Of a stretch of DNA of 64,000 nt, positions 36,970 to 46,816 are shown one piece after another. The notes under the pieces were generated by a model. It saw only the letters and a program-made list of their open reading frames with translations. It had not been told where the DNA came from and ran no database searches. The stretch is from positions 8,364-72,363 of the forward strand of contig VTPC01008600.1 in assembly GCA_011009095.1 (NCBI GenBank), in the 5' to 3' direction. Within the stretch, counting starts at the first letter, position 1, and every line of letters starts with the position of its first letter. This DNA is from Ignelater luminosus (taxonomy: Eukaryota; Arthropoda; Insecta; Coleoptera; Elateridae). The translations under genes were made by a program, and so were the position numbers.

Positions 36970-39900
36970 ACCGAAAGTCGTGTCGAGGTTATCGCGTAGT
37001 ACACCTATGCACCGGTATACGATAGAGAGCGAAAGATTTTGATAACGACTAAATAAATGGAAATGGAGAAAATAGAAAAAATGTTCGAAGAAATAGCAAC
37101 GAGATTACCGGAAATGAACAAAAAATTGGAAAATAATGCAAATGAGATGAAGAAATTAACAGCTGGTAATAAACGTTTAAAAACAAAAATAAATGAGCAA
37201 GATGCAAAAATTGAAATACTAGAAAGGAAAATTTAAAAAAAAGAGAGAGAGAAAAGCAGACGCAGAAACTAAAGAGAAGGTGACAACACTAATGGGAAAA
37301 ATGGTCGTGAAATTAAAAATGGAAGAAGAGATTGAGGAAATAACAAGAATTAGCAAACAGAGAAGTGATAACAAAACTGATAAAAAATGAAACAAAAAGG
37401 GAAGTCTTAAAACGGACTAGTGCCCTTAAGAGCACAACGATTTGGATCGAAGAAGACTACACAAAAAAAACAAAACGAAAGAAAAGAGATGGTCTTCTAT
37501 TTAAAACTTGCAATCAAGAAGGAGAAAATGCACAAATAATATATAATAAGCTGATAATAAATAATAGAGCATATAACACTGAAGAGTCAGAAGAACAGAG
37601 AAACAAAGAAGAAAGGGTTAAATTAACACAAATAGTCAGCAATAGATCGCCCAAGGCTGATAAGTTAACAGATAGATCAAGAAAAGTAACGAAAACAAAA
37701 AATCCATAAAACCAGCAAAAACTACGATAGAGAAGATGAAAACTGGTAACACTAGCGCTGATATGGAAAGTAAACAATAAAACACAAAAAATTAAAATAA
37801 TCAAAAACCAAGTAACAAAATTAAAATTAGAGATAAAAAAAACAGTCAAAATCAGCACATGGAATGTGCCTACCTTGTTAGAGGCGGAAAAGTTCAGAAC
37901 TAAATAGGTACGAAATTAACATAGCAGCTCTAAACGAAATACTATGGCAAGGGAAAAGCGAAATAAAAAAAGAGAATTTCTCAATGATATACTCAAGAGA
38001 AGAAAAAAGTGGACAAAAAGGTGTGACATTTATTAATTATATTTGGAAAAATAAGAGAAATGATAATGGAAACTAGACTAATAAATAGTAGAATGATATA
38101 TATATATATATAAGGATACAAGCCAAGCTATACAACTTGACAATACTAAAATATGTATATGCTCCCACTGAGAACGTAAAAACAAAAGTAAAAAAAAGAG
38201 TTCTACCAGAAAATAATTGAAGAAATGAGAACTCCAAAAGAAAACGCGATAATACTACTTGGTGATTTCAACGCACAAATAGGAAAAGAGAGATACATAA
38301 AACAAGCGACAGGGAAACACACAATTCATAATAAAATAGTCAAAAGTTATGTGAGCTAGCAATACGAAATAATTTGACAATAATTAGTACGCAATTCTTG
38401 CACTCAAAAGAGCATAAAGCAACAGGGATCATACCCAACCAAGAAAAACCAAACTCAAATAGATAATGTGCTAATAAAAAAGAGAAGACAATCATCAATA
38501 ATGGAAGTCAGAAACTATCGTGGAGCGTGCTCAGATACTGACCATTTTATGATAGTGGCCAAATTAAGGCCCAAGCTAAAAAAAACATAAAAACAAAACA
38601 GACAATAAAAAGGTGGAATATATGGAAATTCAGATAAGGCAAAAGAGATATAAGAGCGAGACAGATAAACTAGTCGAAGAACAAGTAAACAAAGAAGAAG
38701 ATATATATATGAGATGGAATAAATAAAAAGAAGCAATAAGCAAAGCAGTAGAAAAGATATTGGGTAAAGAAAGAAAGAAACAAAAAAGAATGGTACAATT
38801 ACAAATGCAAAAGTGAATTTAAAAAAAAGTTGGAAGCAAGATTAAGATGGATAAGAACAAGAAAACAAGAACACAAAGAAGACTATGAGTGATTAAGAAG
38901 ATACTGTTAGAAAATGGTAAGAATGTGTAAAAAAGAATGGATAGAAGAAGAAATTGAAAAAATCGAGATTGCAAACAAAAACAATAGTCCCAGAAAATTT
39001 TATCAAAAAAATTAAAGAACAAAAGAGGACATACAAATATAAAAGAAGATGAATAAAGAGTAAGGAAGGAAAGGTAGTGAAAAGTGAGCAACAAATTAAG
39101 GAGGTGCAAGTAAATCATTTTAAAAAACTGCTAAACGAAGAACAAATAATTAAAGAGACAATTATGCAAGAAGAAAGAAATGAGATAGGAATCAATAAAC
39201 CAACCCTAGAGAAAGCAAATGAGATCATACATAACAGCTAAAACGCAAAAACATCTGGTAAAACGAATACATTGCTGAAATATGGAGATGAAAAAATGAG
39301 AAGACAAATATATGCACTGACATTGAAAGTATGGAATGAGGAACATATAACAAGCGAATGGAAGGTAGGGTTAATAATAGCAATACAGAAGAAAGGCAGC
39401 CAGCAAGAATGTAGAAATTATAGAGGAATAACCTTACTAACAACTGCATACAAAATTTTAACAACACTGATACAAAAAAGGTTTCGATTAATAACCGAAA
39501 GAAAGATATAGATTCGCTAAAAGAAAGTCTACAATACATATATTGTAAAGCAAATTATAGAAAAAGCGTCTCAATACAATATTACGTAGATATAGAGCTA
39601 CTCTTCATTGAGTTTAAACAAGTTTTTGACTCTATAAACAGAACCAAATTGAGCTTGCAATGAAAGAAATGGAAATACCAGCAAAAGTGCGGAGACTTAT
39701 AGCAATGACAATGAGAGAGTCAAAAACCAGTGTAATCGCAAGTAATGGCAAAACAGGAATTTATAGTACAGAAAGGAGTAAGGCAAGGTGACGCAATGTC
39801 AGCCACAATATTCAAAAGAAAGAAAAGTCAATAAGTGAACGATAAGAACAAGGGGACGACAGATATTGGAATATGCTGATGACTTACTACAATAGTATCC

Positions 39901-39990
39901 AAAAGGAGGAAAATAATCAATGATTTGCAAAAAGGGATAGTGAACGAAGTCAAACAAATAGGCTCAAAATTAAATATAGAAAAGACAAAA
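36970..39990 (+). pseudogene. RTE-type LINE copy A (ORF1-like, endonuclease, reverse transcriptase), decayed
   Basis: After a short 5' part (36970-37056), a Lys/Glu-rich coiled-coil ORF1-like segment runs 37057-37800 (MEMEKIEKMFEEIATRLPEM near the start). Endonuclease follows with KISTWNVPTLLEAEKF (about 37848), VYAPTEN (about 38157) and a GDFNAQIGK-equivalent near 38260. Reverse transcriptase includes EHITSEWKVGLIIAIQKKG and NYRGITLLTTAYKIL (39340-39460), FIDFKQVFDSINR (about 39610) and a YADD active site at 39872-39883. Many stops and frameshifts are present. The copy ends about 15 residues after KTKLM, where copy B begins, so its 3' end is missing. The plus strand is strongly A/purine-rich, so the long minus-strand frames here (for example 37514-37858 and 38819-39118) are artefacts. 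Confidence 0.75.
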
Positions 39991-42155
39991 CTAATGTGAA
40001 TCGGTAAAGAATTAAGCAACAAAAAAAATAAGAATGGGGGACTACACACTTAAAGTTAGGTGGAAAAAGCAAGGGAAAATAGAAAAGGGAAACTACACAC
40101 TACTTTGCTCGGGTGAAGAAAAACAAGGAAAAAACGGAACAGCATTCCTAATCAGTAAAACCTTAAAAAAGACAATAAAAAAATTTGAGGCAGTAAATGG
40201 AAGAATATCGTATGCAACAATAGAAAACAAGTAAGTTAACATAACAGTAGTGAACGTCTAAGCCCCCACCGAAGAGGCAGAAGAAGAAGGCAAAATAGAA
40301 TTCTACGAAAAAATAGAAAAAGTCTGCGGAAACATATCGAAGGACGACATGTTATTCATTATAGAAGACTTCAACGCCAAGATAGACAAAAACAACCTCA
40401 ACTCTTATGTTGCAGGAAAAGAAATAATACACGAGTATAATAATGACAATGGAAACAGATTCTGCAACCTTGCGACGGCAACAAATACTTTTATTGTTAG
40501 CACTAAGTTTCCCCACAAAAAAAAAACCCAAAATTACATGGTTTTTCCTAGTAAACATGGATGGAAACCACATAGACCACGTTCTAATATCTAAGAAATG
40601 GAAGAGAATCGTCCACGACGTGAGATCATTCAGAGGTGCCAATTGCGACACAGATCACGTACTCGTCATAGCGAAAGTAAAATTGAAAATTATCCAAAGC
40701 AATAAGAGAACACCGAGAAGATAAGACAGTCAACAGTTTTGACTATTGCTACAGAAAAGACTAGCAGAGAATAAAGGTGAAGCCATTAGGACTGAATGGG
40801 AAAACATGAAAAAGAGTGTCACCCAAACAGCAGAGGAAATGCTAGGACCAGGGCTAACGAAGAAAAACAACAAATGGTTTGACGAAGATGGACAAAAGAC
40901 AATGAAGGAGAAAATGAAGCCAGATAGAAATGGATTCGGACGAGCGGAGAACAAGAACTGAGAAATTGCACAGTTGAAAAAGAAGAGGCAACTAAATTAT
41001 GTAAGAAGAAAAAAGACGAATGGATTAATGAACTTATGTAGGAAATAGAAGCCAACAACAAAGACAACAGAAAACTCTTCGAATACATAAAAAGCAAACG
41101 AGCAAAAACAAAAACGAATGGGAAACACACTTTAGAAAACTATACAAAGATATCACAAAAACAGATACCATCATCTAAGAACTCGCAGAATTCACCGCAA
41201 GGCAAGACAGCAGGCCAATACAAGAAGAATTTCTAGAAGCAGTTCAAAGACTGAAGCAAAGCTCCAAGACCAGATGAAATACCTAACCAGCTAATAAAAA
41301 ACGGAGGAGACGAACTACTAAAAAGACCATATAACCTAATAGCTGATATATGGGAACAAGAAAAGATGCCTGCTGATTGGACAAACGGATTGCTTGTACC
41401 TATTTACAATAAAAGGAAACCCAACAAACCCTAACAGAGGGATTATGTTATTAAACACCGCGTACAAGCTGCTGACATCAATAGTTAGGAAGAAGATAGA
41501 GACATAAAGCAGAACAAAGACCGGGAGACTTCCAGCAGGGTTTTAGGCCGAGTAGACGCAGTACATATCATAACGCAAATACTAGGAAAGACCTACGAAT
41601 ACTGAATACAGTTGCATATGATATTTGGTGATTTTAAGCAAGTCTCTGTCAGCGTAGACTGCTGCAAGGTATGAAGCACATAGGTATACCATCTAAGCTG
41701 ATGAAATTGACCAAAATGACCATAGAGAGATCGCAAGCAAACATCGTAACACAAGATGGAAACACCCTAAACATTAATTAACATAGAGAAAGGAGTCAGA
41801 CAAGGTGACGCACTGTTGACTACACTGTTCAACATCGCGCTAAACGGAGCAATTGAAGCAGCAACCATCAGAGGATCTATCACCCACTCTTCCAGACAAG
41901 TAATAGGATACGCAGACGACATTGTTTTAATTGCAAGAGATATGAAAAGCCTAGAAGAAACCCTACTAACCCTGATGACAGAAAGAAAAGACCAAGACCT
42001 GGAGATTAACGTATTCAAAACCAAATACATGAGAAGAAGCAGAAGAAATTTGAATAAAACTCAAAACCCAATACAGATTGAAAGATATAAATTTAAAAAA
42101 GTAAACCACTTCAAATACCTGGGAGTTACAATCAATGGAGGAAATGACAGAAGTA

Positions 42156-43434
42156 ACACATCGTTCAATAAGTCCCGAGACTAACCCAGAGATGGTGCTA
42201 GTAGTACCAAACTAGCCACGTTTCCCTAGAGTGCGAACCTTCACATGAAACGTGTAAACATTTCACGTCGATTGGACCACAAACAGCAGAGTTATCGAGA
42301 TTAGAGTAAAGTCACTTTGTAATTTGTTTGAAAAATGGAACAAAGCGAGTTTCTCGTGTTGATAAAACATTGTTTTTTAATGGGTAAAAACACCGTAGAA
42401 GCCCAGCAATGGCTTGAGAAACGTTACCCGGACTCCTCTCCATCCAAATCAACGATTTGTCGTTGGTATGCTGAGTTTAAACGTGGTCGTACGGACACAA
42501 ACGATGCGGAACGTTTGGGTAGGCCTTTGGAAGCCGTTACACCGGAAAATGTGAGTGAAGTATTCAAAATCGTAATGAAAAATCGCAAAGTAAAGGTCCG
42601 TGAGATTGCAGAAATGACACAGATATCATCTGGAAGCGTATTTACAATCCTTCATGAAAAAGGTTTTTTCCAAGTGGGTGCCGCGATTGCTTTCAATGGA
42701 ACAAAAACAGCAACGAATCGACGATTCAGAGAGCTGTTTATCGCTATTTACTCGCAATAAAAAGGATTTCCTGCGTCGATACGTGACCATGGATGAAACA
42801 TGGATACATCATTTCACTCCGGAGTCGAATCGGCAATCATCTGAGTGGCGCATGGCTGGCGAAAGCCGCCCAAAGCGTCCAAAAACGCAGCAATCTGCTG
42901 GCAAAGTCATGGCGTCTGTTTTTTGGGATACACATGGCGTCATTTTCATTGACTACCTGGAAAAAGGTAAATCGATCAACAGTGATTATTATATTGACTT
43001 GTTGGTACGTTTGAAGGAGGAGATCGCAGCAAAACGACCGCACATGAAGAAGAAAAAAATCCTTTTTCAGCAAGACAATGCACCATGCCACAAGTCCATG
43101 AAAACAATGGCAAAAATCTACGAGTTGGGCTTTGATTTGCTTCCCCACCCCCCGTATTCGCCAGATTTAGCCCCCAGCGACTACTGGCTCTTTGCTGATC
43201 TCAAAAAAATGCTCCAGGGAAAAAAATTTGGCTCGAATGAGGAGGTCATTGCCGAAACTGAAGCCTATTTTGAAGCAAAGGATAAATCCTTCTATAAACA
43301 TGGTATAGAAATGTTGGAAAGGCGTTGGAAAGATTGTATCACTCTAAAAGGAGATTATATTGATGAATAAAAATGATTTTTGAAAACAAAATGTTGTTTT
43401 CGTTGTTAGTCTCGGGACTTATTGAACGATGTGT
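42156..43434 (+). mobile_element. Complete DD34D mariner nested in LINE copy B
   Basis: The terminal inverted repeats (about 30 bp) begin ACACATCGTTCAATAAGTCC at both ends and are nearly identical. A TA lies on each side (42154-42155 and 43435-43436). Length is 1279 bp, normal for an autonomous mariner. The near-identity of the TIRs and the almost complete transposase suggest it is younger than the LINE it interrupts. Confidence 0.95.
42335..43370 (+). pseudogene. Mariner (DD34D) transposase, one frame break
   Basis: The first frame starts MEQSEFLVLIKHCFLMGKN at 42335 and includes the N-terminal HTH (STICRWYAEFKRGRT) and the second HTH (VREIAEMTQISSGSVFTILH). At about 42655-42665 the frame breaks. 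The second frame carries KWVPRLL, the first Asp in MDETWIHHF, FWDTHGVIF, the second Asp in QQDNAPCHKS, and the third in YSPDLAPSDYW. There are exactly 34 residues between the last two, and the C-terminus ends RRWKDCITLKGDYIDE. The break lies at an ATGAAAAA motif where related proteins have a few extra residues (ILHE-x-L-G-M-KK). A short deletion between repeated ATGAAAAA copies would explain it. Apart from this lesion, the protein appears full length (about 345 aa). Confidence 0.9.
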
Positions 43435-44062
43435 TATGGAAATAACGGAACGCATCAAGGCTGGGAAAAAATCATTTTGGAAATAGCAATGACTACTGAA
43501 AGATAAAAACATAAGCAAAGGAACAAAACTGAAGGTCTATAAAGCGGCAATAAGATCAGTGGTACCATACGCAGCCGAAACGATGAGCCTAACACGGAGA
43601 AATGAAGAAAACTTGAGAGGGTTTGAAAGGAAAGTACTAAGAAGAATCAAAGGGCTAATTAGAGTTGTTGAGGGTAAATAAAAAAGACTGATGAACTTTG
43701 AATTACAAAATATACAAGGAGAAGAAGATATAGTGAAACTATTTAAAAACCAAAGACTAAGACGGTTTGGCCACGTCCAGAGAAGAGACAGCAAGACAGT
43801 GTTAAAAAGATAACCAACTGGAAACCCACAGAAAACAGACTCAGAGGCAGACCCAAAATAAGATGGATAGATCAAGTGTACGAAGACATTAGAAACTTCA
43901 AAGTCCAAAACTGGAGCAAATTAATCAGAAAAGAATGGAAAAGAGCAATCGAAAGGATCGGATAAAACACATTCAATGAGACTGAAGAAACATACTTATG
44001 TTATGCGGTTCTATGAACCCCTATGGGTGGCTTTTATTCTTTTAGAATGCACAGTTTACATA

Positions 44063-44381
44063 CAGTGTGTCCGAAAAGTATGGAATATCCTATATATCTC
44101 AGTAAATATGCATTTTATGGAAAAATGTTTCCTATAAAAGTTGTTTAGTGTTTAGTTTTACATTACAGGACAATACCAAATAACTATTTTAAAAAAAATC
44201 AAAAGCGCAACGAACAATGCTTCAATTTTTTTTAATGCGAAGCTATACCTTTATTGTACTCGTTTGATAGAGAATGTTTTTCTCTTTTCAAGGATGTAAA
44301 ACTTTGATACACTTGCATAAGTAAATTTTGATTAAAACGCAAAAAATTGTTTGAAAGTTTATTTCAATATTCATCTGTTAC
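44063..44381 (+). repeat. Left terminal inverted repeat of the DD41D element
   Basis: This arm pairs with 45704-46030. Shared landmarks include GTATGGAATATCC, TAAATATGCATTTTATGG, GTTTAGTGTTTAGTTTTACA, CACTTGCATAAGTAAATTTT and an inner CATCTGTTAC. It is far longer than the roughly 30-bp TIRs of the mariners in this window. Confidence 0.88.
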
Positions 44382-44415
44382 GAATTGAAAATTTTGTATA
44401 ACTACACTCTACAGT

Positions 44416-45501
44416 TCATAGAAGGTGTTCAAAGTGTGCACCATTTAAAGCTTGGCAATGATAAAGTCGTCCTTCAAATTCGTTTACGGCATTTTGAATC
44501 GTTTCTGGTGCGATAGCTCTAACCTCTGTTCTAATACGGTCTTTTAGAGTTCCAATATCTTCAGGCATATCGACATAAATCTTATTTTTGAAATGGCTCC
44601 ACAGAAAAAAATCAAGTGGACTTAAATAGGGCGAGCGAGCTGGCCATTCTACTGCACCTCTTCTGCCTATCCATCGATAAGGGAAAGTATTATCAAGAAA
44701 CTGTCGGACATTAATTCCGAAATGAGGAGGAGTCCCGTCTTGTTGCAACCATATTTTGTTGTGGGGGACATCTGGATCTAGTTCATTAGGAAATAAAACA
44801 GCTAAAGCAGGAACTAAGTCAAATCTTAAAAAATCTAGATAAGCATCCGCTGTTAAATTATGTTTTATGAAAAAAAGTCCCAAAATTTGGGTTCCAATAA
44901 TTCCTGCCCAGACATTGACTTTCTGCTGATATTGGGTGTGCCCTTCTATATACCAGCCAGGATTTAGCGAAGACCAGTAGCGCGTGTTTTGTTTGTTAAT
45001 GGTACCACTCAAACAAAACGTTGCCTCATCAGTGAAGAGGATATTTTTATGAAAATTTGCATTTCCCTGAAGCCTATGTGTTATTTCTTCGCAAAATTGC
45101 AATCTTCGATCTAAATCATGTTCTAATAATTCTTGAACTATACAAGTTTTATACGGATGCCACTTCTCCTTTCTTAGAACTTCGTGTGCAGTGGATTTCT
45201 TCAAAGTATGTTCACGACCAATTTGTCGAACAGAAACATGTGGATTTTCCACGACAGCCAATATTATACTCTCACGTTGTTCATTATTTAGAGCTTTAGG
45301 TCTCCCCGTTTTTTGACGATCTTTGACAAAACCCGTCTCATGAAATTTATGCAAAATTTTACTTGCAGTAGACTGAGAAATATGGTATTCGGGGCGCACG
45401 TTATTAAACAAGTTGCAAACTTCCTCCTGTGTTCTCCTTCTGTCTCCATATCCCAGCATCATTAAAATTTCGATACGATGTTTTTCTGATAAATGATCCA
45501 T
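44416..45501 (-). CDS. Transposase, DD41D group of the IS630-Tc1-mariner superfamily (intact ORF)
   Basis: A 361-aa uninterrupted frame from the ATG at 45501 to a stop inside the left TIR side. Residues 1-65 form an HTH (LSEKHRIEILMMLGYGD, then STASKILHKFHETGFVKD), followed by the GRPKALN hinge. A second HTH lies at 75-110 (NPHVSVRQIGREHTLKKSTA). The RNase H-like domain has Asp158 in NILFTDEATF, Asp255 in IWLQQDGTPPHFG, and Asp297 in SPYLSPLDFFLW. I count 41 residues between the last two, which defines DD41D (the rosa-like and related groups). FPYRWIGRRGAVEWPARSP is a conserved block in many insect copies. It should cut and paste the element between its TIRs at TA sites. It is the only transposase here with no visible lesion, so recent activity is plausible. 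Transcription signals were not identified. Confidence 0.88.
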   Translation of the reverse strand: MDHLSEKHRIEILMMLGYGDRRRTQEEVCNLFNNVRPEYHISQSTASKILHKFHETGFVKDRQKTGRPKALNNEQRESIILAVVENPHVSVRQIGREHTLKKSTAHEVLRKEKWHPYKTCIVQELLEHDLDRRLQFCEEITHRLQGNANFHKNILFTDEATFCLSGTINKQNTRYWSSLNPGWYIEGHTQYQQKVNVWAGIIGTQILGLFFIKHNLTADAYLDFLRFDLVPALAVLFPNELDPDVPHNKIWLQQDGTPPHFGINVRQFLDNTFPYRWIGRRGAVEWPARSPYLSPLDFFLWSHFKNKIYVDMPEDIGTLKDRIRTEVRAIAPETIQNAVNEFEGRLYHCQALNGAHFEHLL

Positions 45502-45703
45502 AGCAAGTCGTATTTTTGTAACTTTGTTATCCTCACGTTAATCAAAATGCTTAAATTAATTAAACAAATAACTTTTCGCTTCAGTTCGGTTATTAATTGA
45601 CATTTCTACGACGCATTCAATTGTTGCAACAAACAAAAGTGTATCACACCGACCATAATGTGACTAGATGATATTGAAAATTCAAAAGACCGCATCTGGA
45701 AAG

Positions 45704-46030
45704 GTAACAGATGAATAAATAAACTTTTAAGCGTTATTCAAACAATTTTTTGCGTTTTAATAAAAATTTACTTATGCAAGTGTATCAAAGTTTTACATCA
45801 TTGAAGAGAGAAAAACATTCTCTATCAAATGAGTACAATAAAAGGATAGCTTCCTATTAAAACAAATTGAAGCATTATTCGTTGCGCCTTTGTTTTTTTT
45901 CAAAAATAGTTATTTGGTATTGCCCTGTAATGTAAAACTAAACACTAAACAACTTTTATAGGAAAGATTTTTCCATAAAATGCATATTTACTGAGATATA
46001 TAGGATATTCCATACTTTTCGGACACACCG
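45704..46030 (-). repeat. Right terminal inverted repeat of the DD41D element
   Basis: Mate of 44063-44381. Compared with the left arm it carries small indels, for example extra bases near 45729 next to CAAACAATTTTTTGCG, and single substitutions, showing some age. Confidence 0.88.
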
Positions 46031-46046
46031 TGTACCTATATATATA

Positions 46047-46080
46047 CAGGGTGTCTACAAAAGGTTGAACATGGCTTAAC
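46047..46080 (+). repeat. Terminal-like direct repeat, copy 1 (CAGGGTGTCTACAAAAGG)
   Basis: A 34-base sequence starting CAGGGTGTCTACAAAAGG and ending ATGGCTTAAC recurs at 46752-46786 in the same orientation. The CAGGGTGT start resembles DNA transposon ends. A matching inverted copy was not found. Confidence 0.6.
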
Positions 46081-46751
46081 TGCAGACTCTTGGGATAAAA
46101 ATAAGAAGATTTAACCCAACTTACTTATATCCAGAATTGTCTCGTTAAGTTGGTACGAGGCGTCAAAGTTTTTTCAAAGAAAAATTAATATTGCGTATAA
46201 AAATAGTAGGCTTTGATCGATTTTTATAATTTTTAGTGTGGCATGTTTTGTGACTATAAGTCATGTTTCAAGATGGTTTTGGTCTTCATAAGTAAGTTGT
46301 AAGTGTATTAAACAAGAATGTCGCAGTACAGATTTGTTGATAACTTTTTAGTGCCTAGGCTGAGAACTTTCAATTTTTTTTCAAAAAGATATTTTCTGTA
46401 AAAACATTCTTTGTATCTTTGTAATTTTTGATAACGCTTAAGGTTATGACATCGCATGTAATGAAAAGTTTATTAGTGATAACTAGTCTAAAATTACAAC
46501 AAAAAAATGCTAAACTAATTACCTAATTTTTATCATACTAAACTTCTGTCATCTTGACATGTAACAAACAAATGATACCGATTTGCCATTTTAAGATAGG
46601 TATTCCGGCTAACTAGATTATTTCTAGATTATTCCTATCAAAAAAGCATGATCATCATATCAGATGTTATTTTTTTGCGGACAAAATTTATTTATTTATT
46701 TATTTAATTTATTTAAAAAAATTTTTATTTAGTATTTTTTAAATAAATATA

Positions 46752-46786
46752 CAGGGTGTCTCCAAAAGGTTGAGGCATGGCTTAAC
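46752..46786 (+). repeat. Terminal-like direct repeat, copy 2 (CAGGGTGTCTCCAAAAGG)
   Basis: This differs from copy 1 by about three bases over 35 and runs directly into a TTAAC/TTTAA simple repeat (about 46781-46816). A TTTA microsatellite (46687-46712) lies just before. It may be the end of a truncated non-autonomous element whose other terminus is lost. Confidence 0.6.
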
Positions 46787-46816
46787 TTAATTTAATTTAA
46801 CTTAACTTAACTTAGA

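Larger units (their letters stand above)
40030..44040 (+). pseudogene. RTE-type LINE copy B, 5' truncated, interrupted by a mariner
   Basis: The copy starts inside the endonuclease (KIEKGNYTLLCSGEEKQGKN, about 40078). Next come VNVxAPTEEAEEEG, IIEDFNAKID (40360-40390), STKFPHKKKT and GANCDTDHVLVIAKVKL (40640-40690). Reverse transcriptase has a decayed 5' half (41200-41650), GMKHIGIPSKLMKL, a QGDA box near 41800, and an intact YADD at 41909-41920 within the 41816-42184 frame. That frame ends in FKYLGVTINGGNDRS, where the 42156-43434 mariner is inserted. The LINE resumes after it with MEITERIKAGKKSFW and LKVYKAAIRSVVPYAAETMS, then RRFGHVQRRD and the C-terminal end near 43960. Without the mariner it is about 2.7 kb. 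Confidence 0.8.
44063..46030 (-). mobile_element. DD41D Tc1/mariner-superfamily element with ~320-bp TIRs and intact transposase
   Basis: This 1968-bp element has very long inverted termini: 44063-44381 and 45704-46030 are reverse complements over about 320 bases, with scattered mismatches and short indels. The outer ends read CAGTGTGTCCGAAAAGTATG (left) and CGGTGTGTCCGAAAAGTATG (right, inward). A TA precedes the left end. The right boundary is uncertain by two bases (46030 or 46032, the latter followed by TA). It lies 20-30 bp from the 3' end of LINE copy B. The only gene is the minus-strand transposase. Confidence 0.88.
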
